A DNA stretch of 64,000 nucleotides from positions 24,234-88,233 of the forward strand of contig CAZGHN010000011.1 of the NCBI GenBank assembly GCA_964525555.1, given 5' to 3'. Below the pieces are notes generated by a model. It made no database searches, was not told where the DNA came from, and saw only the letters and a list, made by a program, of their open reading frames with translations. The position numbers and the translations under genes are program-made. Below are positions 8,137-16,565 of this stretch, in pieces. This stretch comes from JAFGHJ01 sp964525555. GTDB lineage: Bacteria; Hydrothermota; UBA3072. Position 1 is the first letter of the stretch. Every line of letters starts with the position of its first letter.

Positions 8137-9312
8137 TTACCTCACTTCTTCACCTTTAAGAGGACTAATAATCCTCAACTGTTTAACAATATCACCAAGA
8201 GCCACCACTATATTATCCACGTCCTCCTTTCTATTGAATCTTCCGAAAGTAAAGCGAACAGAACCGTGTGCTCTCTCGTGATCTCCACCAATACCCAATA
8301 TAACATGGCTTGCCTCGAGAGATTTGCTAAAACAGGCAGAACCGGTACTAACTGCAAACCCTCTCATATCTAAATGGAGCGTAATAGATTCGCCCTCGAC
8401 ATAGTGAAAAGTTATATTGGCATTATGGGGTATTCTCTTTTCAGGATGGCCGTTTAATATGTTATCGGGAATCTCGTTTTGAACTTTCCCTATAAGATAA
8501 TCACGAAAATCCTTAAGCTGCTGATTTTCTCCCTCCGTAACAAGCTCCACTGCTCTTGCAAAACCCACTGCCCCGGGAATATTTTCAACACCAGCACGCA
8601 AATCAAATTCCTGGAAGCCTCCGTCAATCCACTTCGAAACAGGAATACCTTCTTTTATGTAAAGTCCTCCGATACCTTTAGGTCCATGTATAGTATGCGC
8701 AGAAACCGTCAACAAATCCACACCTATCTTTTTCAAGTTTAAAGGAACTCTCGAAAAAGAGTGAGTAGCATCACAGTGGAAAATCACATTATTTTTATTG
8801 CATATTCCAGCTATCTCTTTTATGTCCTGGAGCGTTCCTATTTCCTGATTTGCGTGCTGAATCGAGACCAGTATCGTTTCTTTGCTAATCGAATCACTGA
8901 GCTGCTGCAAATCGACAAGACCGTATTTATCTACGTTAAGATAAGTAACTTTGAATCCTTCCCTCTCAAGAGATTTTGCGCTGTGCAAAACAGGAAAATC
9001 CTCTATCCTGGAAACAATTATATGCTTTCCTTTGTTTTCGGACAGCCTTCTAACCACTCCTTTAATGGCAATATTACTCGATTCAGTACTTCCCGAAGTG
9101 AAAATCAATTTGCCCCTAGGATTTCCGAGCTTTGATAGTATTTTTGCTCTTGAGTCATCCAGCGCTTCTCTTGCTTCTATACCAAGGGAATATCCGAACT
9201 CGGAAGTTGCTACAGCGTAAATATCAAAAAAGTAGGGCTTCATCGCTTCCAGGACCCTCTCGTCCATCCTCGATGATGCCGCATTATCAAAATAAATCGT
9301 ATTTTCTTCCAT
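8137..9312 (-). CDS. iscS: Cysteine desulfurase (IscS/NifS family)
   Basis: 391 residues, a PLP enzyme that takes sulfur from cysteine as a persulfide. Landmarks are IYFDNAASSRMDE at the start, the PLP-binding HCDATHSFSRVPLN, the Schiff-base lysine in SAHTIHGPKGIGGLYI, and the active-site loop STGSACFSKSLEASHVILG with the catalytic Cys. It is followed at 3 bases by the IscU-like scaffold and preceded by dsrE-like and tusA-like sulfur carriers. It thus sits at the head of both the Fe-S branch and a persulfide relay. GAGGAG ribosome site. Complete length, no missing residues seen. Confidence 0.93.
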   Translation of the reverse strand: MEENTIYFDNAASSRMDERVLEAMKPYFFDIYAVATSEFGYSLGIEAREALDDSRAKILSKLGNPRGKLIFTSGSTESSNIAIKGVVRRLSENKGKHIIVSRIEDFPVLHSAKSLEREGFKVTYLNVDKYGLVDLQQLSDSISKETILVSIQHANQEIGTLQDIKEIAGICNKNNVIFHCDATHSFSRVPLNLKKIGVDLLTVSAHTIHGPKGIGGLYIKEGIPVSKWIDGGFQEFDLRAGVENIPGAVGFARAVELVTEGENQQLKDFRDYLIGKVQNEIPDNILNGHPEKRIPHNANITFHYVEGESITLHLDMRGFAVSTGSACFSKSLEASHVILGIGGDHERAHGSVRFTFGRFNRKEDVDNIVVALGDIVKQLRIISPLKGEEVR

Positions 9313-9324
9313 ATATAATCTCCT

Positions 9325-9744
9325 CTAAATAAATAGAGTTACATCGGACTCCATTGCTTCCCTTATATAAGTACCCACACCGCAATAAGAACTAATTACA
9401 TCGTCTCTTAAATTTTCCTTATTTACACCCATTATATCCATTGTCATATCACAGGCGAGTATTTTTCCTCCAAGTTCTACGAAGTCCGAAAGCATTTTAT
9501 CGAGAGAAGCGACCCCAGCCTGCTTCATCTTCCGCCTTATCATCCATCTGCCGAGACCGAACATATTCATCTTTGAAAGCGGAGCCTTATCCAATTTGCC
9601 TTTTTTAAGACGCTCAAGACCCCAGAATGTAAAATATAAAGAAACATCCATTCCCATAGAGAGCGCTCCCAAACCAATAATAAAAGCGCTCATAACCTTA
9701 TCCAAGTCTCCGCTATGAACAATTAAAGTTGCTTTTTTAGCCAT
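9325..9744 (-). CDS. DsrE/DsrF/DrsH-like sulfur-relay protein
   Basis: 139 residues of the DsrE-like fold: a beta-alpha start (KKATLIVHSGDLDKVMSAF), a GMDVSLYFTFWGL segment, and LACDMTMDIMGV, where the Cys is the usual persulfide-bearing residue. The C-terminus ends in AMESDVTLFI. Members of this family often accompany TusA-like proteins and carry or receive persulfide sulfur. Here it begins only 9 bases after the tusA-like gene and ends 12 bases before iscS, with a GGAGGA ribosome site. Function as a sulfur carrier is family knowledge; the acceptor is not known. Confidence 0.85.
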   Translation of the reverse strand: MAKKATLIVHSGDLDKVMSAFIIGLGALSMGMDVSLYFTFWGLERLKKGKLDKAPLSKMNMFGLGRWMIRRKMKQAGVASLDKMLSDFVELGGKILACDMTMDIMGVNKENLRDDVISSYCGVGTYIREAMESDVTLFI

Positions 9745-9753
9745 TTCTTCCTC

Positions 9754-9975
9754 CTACTTACGAATCCTTATCGACCACACACCATCCGCCTCATCAACAC
9801 TCAATAGTTCAAGCCCCATAGATTTTACTGCCATAGGTATCTCTATCTTCGAAGACTGATGAGTTCCCTTAACTTCAACGACATCACCCTTAGAAGCCTT
9901 ACGCAAAGCCTTTCTTGTTTCCACCAAAGGAACCGGACACGTCTCGTTCCTGCAATCAACTTTTATTTCAGCCAT
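9754..9975 (-). CDS. TusA/SirA-family sulfur carrier
   Basis: 73 residues from the ATG at 9975. The signature is CRNETCPVPLVETRKAL, the CPxP motif with the sulfur-carrying Cys, followed by GDVVEVKGT and a closing LLSVDEADGVWSIRIRK. Two-layer alpha/beta TusA-like proteins accept persulfide from IscS or rhodaneses and pass it on. I chose the ATG because GGGGG lies 5 bases upstream; an in-frame TTG 4 codons earlier overlaps that site. It is the first gene of the sulfur/Fe-S run and has its own promoter with a 28-bp palindrome at the expected transcription start. Confidence 0.88.
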   Translation of the reverse strand: MAEIKVDCRNETCPVPLVETRKALRKASKGDVVEVKGTHQSSKIEIPMAVKSMGLELLSVDEADGVWSIRIRK

Positions 9976-9999
9976 TTTAACCCCCAATTTTAATTTTTA

Positions 10000-10063
10000 T
10001 TCTACCAGTTCTATAGAACTAGTAGAACTAATAATAATATAACCCTATTATCGTTTTTGTCAA
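10000..10063 (-). promoter_or_regulatory. Promoter and 28-bp palindromic operator of the tusA-dsrE-isc operon
   Basis: On the minus strand: TTGACA (10063-10058), a 16-base spacer, TATATT (10041-10036), then a near-perfect 28-base palindrome at 10000-10027 whose core is AGTTCTATAGAACT. The palindrome covers the predicted transcription start, the position expected for a repressor site. Almost the same arrangement, palindrome, leader and GGGGG ribosome site recur before the PAS gene at 14305-14392. An Rrf2/IscR-like regulator encoded in the operon is a candidate binder (inference). Confidence 0.75.
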
Positions 10064-10212
10064 GGGGGTAAAAGATAAAATATGTGAGAATTTATTGTCA
10101 GGTAAAAGGATCAATAGTTTAAAAAAATAATAAATCTCCAAAGCATTGACCCAACAATAGCCATTCTAACTATCGTCAAAATCAAACACGATATTATCTT
10201 GCCCCCCGGGTA

Positions 10213-10623
10213 TCAAAATTTATCAAATATAGAAAATTTGCCTCCGCCGGTTAGCATAATGGCTACACAGTTAAGGAGAATCAAAAAGTTATATTCAAAA
10301 CCGCCTTGTGCAAGAAAAAAACCTTTTGGGGCGTGTACCGTTATAATTGCGACTAGCATTACAATAGCTATAAACCCGGCGCTTATCCGGGGAATTATCC
10401 CCAGTAAAAGAAAGAGTCCGCCTAGCCCTTCTGCTAAAGCAGCTATCCACGCCCAGAATAAAGGCGCAAAGAAACCCAATCCTTTTAGCATCCCTGCAAA
10501 GCCGCCTATACCGCTTCCGCCAAACACACCAAGGATTTTTTGCATTCCATGAGCCACGAAAATTACTCCTACACCAATTCTTAAAGCCAAAATTGCAATA
10601 TCGGTTAATTTATCTTTATCCAT
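10213..10623 (-). CDS. DoxX family membrane protein
   Basis: 136 residues with four predicted membrane helices: ILALRIGVGVIFVAHGMQKI, a glycine-rich turn, a helix around FFAPLFWAWIAALAEGLGG, then LLLGIIPRISAGFIAIVML and a last helix ending LLNCVAIML. This is the DoxX/SURF4-like fold. The family has been tied to quinone reduction, thiosulfate oxidation or oxidative-stress complexes, but most members have no known role. The ATG at 10623 is chosen because GGAGG lies 8 bases upstream. It is upstream of tusA on the same strand, separated by 237 bases holding the tusA promoter, so it is probably a separate transcript. Confidence 0.82.
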   Translation of the reverse strand: MDKDKLTDIAILALRIGVGVIFVAHGMQKILGVFGGSGIGGFAGMLKGLGFFAPLFWAWIAALAEGLGGLFLLLGIIPRISAGFIAIVMLVAIITVHAPKGFFLAQGGFEYNFLILLNCVAIMLTGGGKFSIFDKF

Positions 10624-10761
10624 ACTAATCACCTCCTCAAGGTTATTTTAATTAATCCGTCGAAAAAAATTCTTAATGTCAACGTTTCTATCTCTAATTC
10701 AAACACTAAAACACAAACATCTTAATCTTTATATTTGTTTATTAAAATCACCATCAATTCA

Positions 10762-11932
10762 TCACCAATTTAAAAAAATATCTTTAAAAAGAGGTTTTTT
10801 ATTTTGCCGTTCCGACCTGTAGATGCACATATAGTAGTGCATAATATATCCTAAAAGCCCTCGAACTCTAAACCCTAATACTTTTCCTGCCGCTTTTCCA
10901 TGCGCCATAGGGATTAAATAGCCTAAATCCACGGGAGTATATTCTACGAGAGGCCGATTAAGAACGCTATTTATCACATTCTGAGCTGCAATTTTCCCCT
11001 GATTAACAGAAAACATAACAGCCATTCTAAGCGGGCTATTCTTTTTATTATCCATAAAATATGCCGCGTCTCCGGCAATGAAGACATTATCATAATTTCC
11101 GTTAGAGAACCTGAGATCTTCTTTTACCTTTATCCTCGTATTTTCCTTTTCTGCACGCATATTCTCTACAAAAGAAGATGTCTTTGCGCCCGCTGCCCAT
11201 ATGCAAAATGCATTATCCATTTTTTTCCCCGATCCCAATAAAACATTCTCTCTCTCAGATATTTTAATAGAATCATTACAAATAATTTCTATTTTTGAAT
11301 TCTTAAGTTCCCCCCTTACATCTTTCCTTATCCATTCAGGGACCATCATCAGAATATCCTGAGCTACTTCAAGAAGATATATTTTATATCCTACCCTATT
11401 CCTCAGGAGATAATCTATATTCGTTGCTATCTCGACGCCGGTATATCCACCTCCGATTATAATAATATTCAATTTTTCCCGCTGTTTTACTCTTTCTAAA
11501 ATTTTTCCTCTTATACTGAGCCCGTCTGCCACACTATCTAATTTAAGACAATTAATTCTGGCGTTTTCGTTATTAAAAAAATTGGTTTCGGAGCCGCTGC
11601 ATATAATAAGATACTCATAATTCAGCTTCGTACTCGTTAAATTTAATTCTCTTCTCTCTAAATTTATACCGGTAACTTCTCCTTTAATAAATTCAAATCC
11701 GTGCATCCTTGCGAACTCACTTAAATCGACCAGCAAATTACTAGATCTCACTCTATGCCCTATTATGTCGGGAAGCATAGGAAGAAATTCGAAATTATAT
11801 TTCCTATCAATTAAAATAAGCCTGAAATCTTTCAAAAAAGAGTCTTTATATTTAGACAAATGCTTTAAAGCATTAACCCCTGCGAACCCTCCGCCTATTA
11901 ATACAATATTATTTTTGGGCATGGCTAATTTT
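10762..11932 (-). CDS. Type II NADH dehydrogenase-like FAD oxidoreductase (NDH-2)
   Basis: 390 residues from ATG at 11932. It has two nucleotide-binding motifs: IVLIGGGFAGVNALKHL for FAD near the start and IIIIGGGYTGVEIATNI for NADH near residue 150. A later FIAGDAAYF closes the FAD site, and the C-terminus (GFRVRGLLGYIMHYYM) is the kind that anchors NDH-2 to the membrane face. NDH-2 oxidises NADH and reduces quinone without pumping protons. The start overlaps the end of the polyprenyl synthase gene by 24 bases. Reading from 12015 would add a 27-residue tail overlapping that gene further, which I consider unlikely. Neighbouring quinone tail-synthesis genes support a quinone substrate. Confidence 0.85.
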
Positions 11933-12856
11933 GTCCCGAATAAACGAAAAGATATCAAAATCAATCCGGGAATTTTTAAATATATCTTGTGGTAATAATA
12001 TATTAGCTTCTTCAATAAAAAGTCTTATATCCATGCAAACGAGTTCAGACACATCGTAACCTTCCATCAAAGACATTATATATCTTATATCCTTATACTC
12101 CGGATTTTCACTGTTCAAAATCGAAGAAATAATGTTCTTTTCACTATCAGAACATTTCTCCAAGAGATATATAAGCGGAAGAGTTACCAGGCTTTCTTTT
12201 ATATCCTTAAACTTATCTTTATCGTCATTTTCTCCAAAATAATCAAAATAATCATCCATTATTTGATAAACCATTCCCGTAAGAACACCAAACTGATAAG
12301 ATTTTCCTATTATTTCTTCATCCAATCCCCTTATCATTGCACCTAATTTGCTTGCTAAGCCAAAGAGAACACCGCTTTTTTTCTCTATTATCGATAGATA
12401 TTCTTTTTTTCTTAAAGCAACTTCTTTCTTTTTATGATTTTCAATTATCTCTCCAATTAAGACCTCTCTTAAGGCACGCGTCGCCTCCGTAAAAATTCGA
12501 AGATCACACAATTCTGCTATTATTGAAAAAGCGGAAGAAAAGAGATAATCTCCGTACAAAAGGCCAGTGGAAACGCCATGCCTGGTATAAAGTGCAGAAT
12601 TTCCTCTTCGTAATTTGGAATTATCCAGGATATCATCGTGAATTAGTGTAGCTGCATGTAAAAGTTCAATCGCCGTAGCTAATTTCAAGGATTTCTCGCT
12701 TACGTCCTGCGAAAAAACAAAGAAAAGCTTTGCTCTTAGCCTTTTGCCGCTACTCAATCTTGCATCCTGATATAGCTCGGGGAGAAACTCCTTTCCTTTG
12801 CATACAACTAGCGATATCTTTTCGTTTATTTTATTTAATAAGTTTTCCCAGTTCAC
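11909..12856 (-). CDS. Polyprenyl diphosphate synthase
   Basis: 315 residues. The first aspartate-rich motif is in HAATLIHDDILDNSKLRRG (DDxxD), the second in YQIMDDYFDYFG (DDxxD); GKRLRAKLF and KKSGVLFGLASKLGA are the usual binding stretches. The enzyme condenses isopentenyl diphosphate units to make a long-chain prenyl tail, here most likely for menaquinone. Translation starts at GTG, which overlaps the end of the UbiA gene by 4 bases (GTGA), so the two are translationally coupled. The NDH-2-like gene follows with a 24-base overlap. Confidence 0.9.
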   Translation of the reverse strand: MNWENLLNKINEKISLVVCKGKEFLPELYQDARLSSGKRLRAKLFFVFSQDVSEKSLKLATAIELLHAATLIHDDILDNSKLRRGNSALYTRHGVSTGLLYGDYLFSSAFSIIAELCDLRIFTEATRALREVLIGEIIENHKKKEVALRKKEYLSIIEKKSGVLFGLASKLGAMIRGLDEEIIGKSYQFGVLTGMVYQIMDDYFDYFGENDDKDKFKDIKESLVTLPLIYLLEKCSDSEKNIISSILNSENPEYKDIRYIMSLMEGYDVSELVCMDIRLFIEEANILLPQDIFKNSRIDFDIFSFIRDKISHAQK

Positions 12857-13755
12857 GATATCACCAATGTTATGATAGTAGCTATTCCAACAAGAGAATG
12901 TTGTATTATAGTAAACAGGCTTGCCTGAATAAGCATACCGGTATCATTCAATCCGTTCTTTAGATTGAACAAGGCTTTTACCCCCGGAAGATGAAACAGG
13001 ACTATAAAAACTACAAATTTAGGCAATATTCCCTGAGTTATATTCAAGAAAATAGATACCAGTGAAAAGAAAATTATAGAACCATAAAGAATGTATCCAT
13101 TATTGACACCTGAAAGCGACAACAAGTTACGCTTGCCAACATTAATATCTGTTTTAAAGTCCGGAACCTCATTGCAGATTATTATTGCTGCCACCAAAAA
13201 TGATATAGGTAACGAAATAAGAAACGAGTCAAAAGTAAACTTTCCGCTGAACAGATAAAAGCTACCTATAACAAGACCTATGCCAAATAAAATAAATATA
13301 TCGAGTTCACCTAAGCGGTTGTAAGCCAGCTTTAGTGGCGGAGCCGTATACTCTACAGCTAGTACTCCTGCTATAATCATAAACGCCAAAAAAACCGGAT
13401 CTCGAGTAATCGCAAATATTGCAAAACCACAGAAAAAGCCAACAAATAGTAAAATCAACGAAAAATTTAATATTTCTCTTTTTGTATATATGCCTTTCCG
13501 AATCATCCTTGACCCTCCAAAAAAAGAACTGATTTTTTCAACTTGGTTATCGGCCTCACTTTCATAATCGAAATAATTATTTATAAGATTTGCCGATAAA
13601 CTTGTCGAACATACTCCGATTAGTCCAAGCATAAGAAGTGGCAAAGAGATAAAAAATCCTTGATTCAAAGCATAAGCAGCACCTATAAAAAAGGGGATAA
13701 TGGTTACAGGTAAAAAATCAGCTCTTGCCGCTTTAAAAAACAACCGGAGTTTCAT
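12853..13755 (-). CDS. UbiA family prenyltransferase (MenA-like)
   Basis: 300 residues with eight or nine hydrophobic segments. The first Asp-rich motif is NNYFDYESEADNQ and the second is NEVPDFKTDINVGKRNL, both needed for Mg-diphosphate binding in UbiA prenyltransferases. The sequence FFGGSRMIRKG after the first motif fits the MenA branch (1,4-dihydroxy-2-naphthoate polyprenyltransferase) better than chlorophyll or heme branches. It would attach the polyprenyl tail to the quinone head group in the inner membrane. First gene of a three-gene set, UbiA - polyprenyl synthase - NDH-2. No clear ribosome site (ggaataataat). Confidence 0.82.
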   Translation of the reverse strand: MKLRLFFKAARADFLPVTIIPFFIGAAYALNQGFFISLPLLMLGLIGVCSTSLSANLINNYFDYESEADNQVEKISSFFGGSRMIRKGIYTKREILNFSLILLFVGFFCGFAIFAITRDPVFLAFMIIAGVLAVEYTAPPLKLAYNRLGELDIFILFGIGLVIGSFYLFSGKFTFDSFLISLPISFLVAAIIICNEVPDFKTDINVGKRNLLSLSGVNNGYILYGSIIFFSLVSIFLNITQGILPKFVVFIVLFHLPGVKALFNLKNGLNDTGMLIQASLFTIIQHSLVGIATIITLVIS

Positions 13756-13905
13756 ATTATTATTCCTTTTGTCGAAGAGTTACGAACCATTTACACCGTC
13801 CCCCACAAATACTCAACAATTCCTGAATAAGTCATAAAATTTGACTGCAAAATTACTTTTATAAAATAAATTAACAAAAACGTCAAAGAATTTGTGGTTC
13901 CCATA

Positions 13906-14304
13906 TTAATCCAATAGACGTTTTTCCCCTTTCAACTCCTTTATATCCGTTATGTTTTGAGTAATCTCAAGGCATCCTATATACTTACCCGATTTGCCTC
14001 TAAGAGCAAAGTACTCAATAAGGATTTTTTGCTTGCTTCCTTCCAAAGGAAGATTTATCCAGAACCTTGCCTTCTCTCTCTTTCCCTTTTTCATCTCGTC
14101 AAGGAGTTTTTCGACTTTATCCAGGCTCTTCTTTGGATGACAATTGCGAACATCTCTGCCGACTACACCAAGCGGTCTCTTAAATATTCTCGTCTTGTGC
14201 TTATTCCAGGCGAGCACTTTATCATTCTCATCTATCACAGAAAAATCAAACGGCACTGCCTCCAAAAAAGCCTGCATCACACCTTCCGTTAAACTACCTA
14301 TCAT
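13906..14304 (-). CDS. PAS-domain protein of the DUF438-associated type
   Basis: 132 residues, a single PAS fold: FDFSVIDENDKVLAWNKH, the conserved GRDVRNCHPKKSLDKVEKLL, then RFWINLPLEG, EYFALRGKSGKYIGCLEITQ and a closing NITDIKELKGEKRLL. This is the C-terminal PAS module typical of DUF438 proteins, here on its own without the hemerythrin-like part. The RNCHP stretch may bind a cofactor or metal. It has no output domain, so it may act by protein contact. Start at 14304 with GGGGG 5 bases upstream. Its promoter, operator and leader are near-copies of those in front of the tusA operon, so the two are predicted to be co-regulated. Confidence 0.8.
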   Translation of the reverse strand: MIGSLTEGVMQAFLEAVPFDFSVIDENDKVLAWNKHKTRIFKRPLGVVGRDVRNCHPKKSLDKVEKLLDEMKKGKREKARFWINLPLEGSKQKILIEYFALRGKSGKYIGCLEITQNITDIKELKGEKRLLD

Positions 14305-14328
14305 TTTAACCCCCAATTTTAATTTTTA

Positions 14329-14392
14329 TTCTACTAGTTCTATAGAATTAGTAGAACCAATAATAGTATAACTCTATTCCGGCTTTTGTCAA
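14329..14392 (-). promoter_or_regulatory. Promoter and 28-bp palindromic operator of the PAS gene
   Basis: On the minus strand: TTGACA (14392-14387), 16-base spacer, TATACT (14370-14365), then a palindrome at 14329-14356 that matches the one at 10000-10027 at nearly every base, with core TTCTATAGAA. The leader up to the GGGGG ribosome site is also conserved between the two loci, whereas the coding sequences are unrelated. Confidence 0.75.
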
Positions 14393-14492
14393 GAGGGTAA
14401 ATTTATTTTTTTTATTTTTTACGGAACTTTTAAGGTATGTTCCTCGTCTATCATATGTGAATCGAGTAAAAAATCTTAAAAAGGAGGAATTT

Positions 14493-14942
14493 ATGATTAA
14501 GAAAGATTTAGTGAGTTATGGTCCGTTAGATAAGTTTTTTGATATAAGGGAAGATTTTGATAGTGTAATGAAGGATTTTTTAAGGGGTTTTAGCGGTCCT
14601 ATTTCGAATAAAGGTTTATATGCCGTTGCGGATGTAAAAGAAGATAGCGATAAATATACGGTTACTGTTGAAGCTCCGGGAATAGAAAAAAAAGACCTGA
14701 AAATTAAGGTAAAAGAAAACGGCCTACTAATAGAAGGAGAAAAGAAAGAAGAAACCAAGGAAGAAGGTGAATCTTATCTCCGAGTAGAGAGGTCTTACGG
14801 AAATTTCCGAAGAGCATTCAATTTTGCATCCGATCTGGACGAAAAAAAGGTAAATGCTGAATTTAAAGACGGAATCTTAACCGTTACGCTGCCAAAAACC
14901 GAAAAAGCAAAACCTAAAGAGATAGAAATAAAGGTAAAGTAA
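14493..14942 (+). CDS. Hsp20/alpha-crystallin small heat-shock protein
   Basis: 149 residues. The alpha-crystallin domain runs from about residue 45 (YAVADVKEDSDKYTVTVEAP, GIEKKDLKIKVKENGLLIEG) to the end, with the conserved RSYGNFRRAF, the AEFKDGILTVTLPK strand and a KPKEIEIKV tail. Small heat-shock proteins hold unfolding proteins in the cytoplasm. The ATG at 14493 is preceded by AAGGAGG. A strong rho-independent terminator follows at 14964-14990. The promoter could not be placed with certainty in the 100 AT-rich bases upstream. Confidence 0.93.
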   Translation: MIKKDLVSYGPLDKFFDIREDFDSVMKDFLRGFSGPISNKGLYAVADVKEDSDKYTVTVEAPGIEKKDLKIKVKENGLLIEGEKKEETKEEGESYLRVERSYGNFRRAFNFASDLDEKKVNAEFKDGILTVTLPKTEKAKPKEIEIKVK

Positions 14943-14963
14943 AACTAAAAGCAACAAACTTAC

Positions 14964-14990
14964 AGAGGGCTGGAAACAGCCCTCTTTTTA
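14964..14990 (+). terminator. Rho-independent terminator after hsp20
   Basis: A 9-bp stem AGAGGGCTG / CAGCCCTCT with a GAAA tetraloop at 14964-14985 followed by a run of T. It ends the hsp20 transcript and overlaps the 3' end of the convergent thrC gene, so the hairpin could serve both directions. Confidence 0.85.
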
Positions 14991-16358
14991 TTTAGAGTTC
15001 AACAAATAACTCTTAAAAGCCTTATAATCACTGGGCAGATGAAAAGGCTCTATTACTCTTTTATCTATATCGATAAGTGATGGATGAGGCTCGGGGCTAA
15101 TTTTGAGAGTTTCCTCAATTATTTCCGGGAATTTAGATGGATGAGCAGTTTCAAAACAAACTGAAGGTTTATCTATTTTATCATAATGATGCATTAAAGC
15201 AGCAACACCTACAGCGCCATGAGGTTCTAGCAATATATTATAATTCTCATAAATTTCTTTTATGGTTTCAACGGTTTCTTCATCATTAACCGATACCGAA
15301 TATAAATTTTTCCTCATTACTTCAACATCCGGTTTCTTATGAACATTTCCTTCCTTATCCACCGTTCCACCATATAGGTCAAAATACCTCGCGAGATTAC
15401 TGGGATTTCCGACATTCATTGCATTAGAAAGGCATCTTCGGGACGGATCAACCTTAGAATATACACCACTTTCAAGGAATTTCGGAAACTCATCGTTTTC
15501 GTTTGTCGCTATTATCAGAGGATTTACCGGCAAACCCATTCTGCGAGCAATCTCACAACCAAGGGAATTCCCGAAGTTACCCGAGGGAATCGAAAAAATA
15601 ACAGTACGGAATTCGTCAACTACATTTACATAAGAATAAAAGTAGTAAACTATCTGGGGTAAAATTCTGCCGATATTTATAGAATTAGCCGAAGTCAAAT
15701 TCAAAAAGTCAAGTTCCACGTCAGAGAAGGCCTGTTTCACAAGACGTTGACAGTCATCGAATTTTCCGTCGACAGCTATAGTAGAAATGTTATCATCTAT
15801 TGCATTTAACTGCTTACGCTGACCTTCGCTAACTTCTGACTCCGGATAAAGAATACATACTTTAATACCCTTAAGTCCTTTATAGGCATTACCTATGGCA
15901 CTTCCGGTATCTCCCGAAGTTGCCACCAAGATAGTAATTTCTTGCTCTTCTTCTTTTAGCTCCTCCATTAATCTTGACATCACCTGCGCGGCAAAATCCT
16001 TAAATGAAGCAGTCGGACCCTGATCCATTCTGGCAAGATATATTTCTCCGGTAATTTTTTCTAAAGGTATGCTAAAGCTGTATGCATCCATACATACCTT
16101 TTTTAGTTTTTCGTCACTTATATCATACCCAAGATATCTCTTTAGTATTTCAAAGGAGACTTCATAGTAAGGTCTGTTTTTTAGAGACATAATATCCTCT
16201 TCGGTAAGTAAAGGTATACTATTGGGCATAAAAAGTCCGTTATCCGGCGCCTGCCCCATAAAAAGAGCCTCTTTAAAGGTTACTTTACCTTTAAAACCTT
16301 TTATTTCTTCAGTATTTAAGTTTCTATTCGTACTGTAGTATAAAATTCTATTACCCAT
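14988..16358 (-). CDS. thrC: Threonine synthase
   Basis: 456 residues of the longer thrC type. It opens with ILYYSTNRNLNTEEIKGF and KVTFKEALFMGQAPDNGLFM. The PLP lysine lies in DQGPTASFKDFAAQVM, and ATSGDTGSAIGNAYKGL holds the phosphate site; IFSIPSGNFGN and LEPHGAVGVAAL are further landmarks. It converts O-phosphohomoserine to threonine. It appears alone: no hom or thrB gene is adjacent. The ATG is preceded by a weak ribosome site. It is convergent with hsp20. Confidence 0.93.
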   Translation of the reverse strand: MGNRILYYSTNRNLNTEEIKGFKGKVTFKEALFMGQAPDNGLFMPNSIPLLTEEDIMSLKNRPYYEVSFEILKRYLGYDISDEKLKKVCMDAYSFSIPLEKITGEIYLARMDQGPTASFKDFAAQVMSRLMEELKEEEQEITILVATSGDTGSAIGNAYKGLKGIKVCILYPESEVSEGQRKQLNAIDDNISTIAVDGKFDDCQRLVKQAFSDVELDFLNLTSANSINIGRILPQIVYYFYSYVNVVDEFRTVIFSIPSGNFGNSLGCEIARRMGLPVNPLIIATNENDEFPKFLESGVYSKVDPSRRCLSNAMNVGNPSNLARYFDLYGGTVDKEGNVHKKPDVEVMRKNLYSVSVNDEETVETIKEIYENYNILLEPHGAVGVAALMHHYDKIDKPSVCFETAHPSKFPEIIEETLKISPEPHPSLIDIDKRVIEPFHLPSDYKAFKSYLLNSK

Positions 16359-16520
16359 GGTTAAAGCATCTTATAAAAGAACAAGGAAAAAGTCAAGATG
16401 TTTTAAAATAGATTAATATTTTTTACTCTTGACAGTTGAAAGGTATTTATTAAGTTTAGCATATAGTGTGGAGGTTTATTGAAATTTCTATCCGATTGTT
16501 TTAATTTGAAATTTACTAAG

Positions 16521-16553
16521 GAGTTTAACATGTTTTTTAAATACATCTCTTAA
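16521..16553 (+). other. Ribosome site and 7-codon mini-ORF in frame with the DarT start
   Basis: AAGGAG, a 6-base gap and ATG at 16530 open a 7-codon reading frame (MFFKYIS) that stops at TAA 16551-16553. It is in the same frame as the DarT-like gene, whose own ATG at 16566 has no ribosome site. Re-initiation after the mini-ORF, stop readthrough, or a disabled longer start are all possible readings. Confidence 0.5.
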
Positions 16554-16565
16554 TGGTTACTATAC

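Noticed and set aside
14429..14460. sigma-E-like GGAACTT ... TCTATCA upstream of hsp20
   Set aside because: Single weak match with a longer spacer than usual; no second example in the window.
16429..16465. TTGACA at 16429 as the DarTG promoter
   Set aside because: No acceptable -10 hexamer at 15-19 bases; kept out as unsupported although a promoter must exist nearby.
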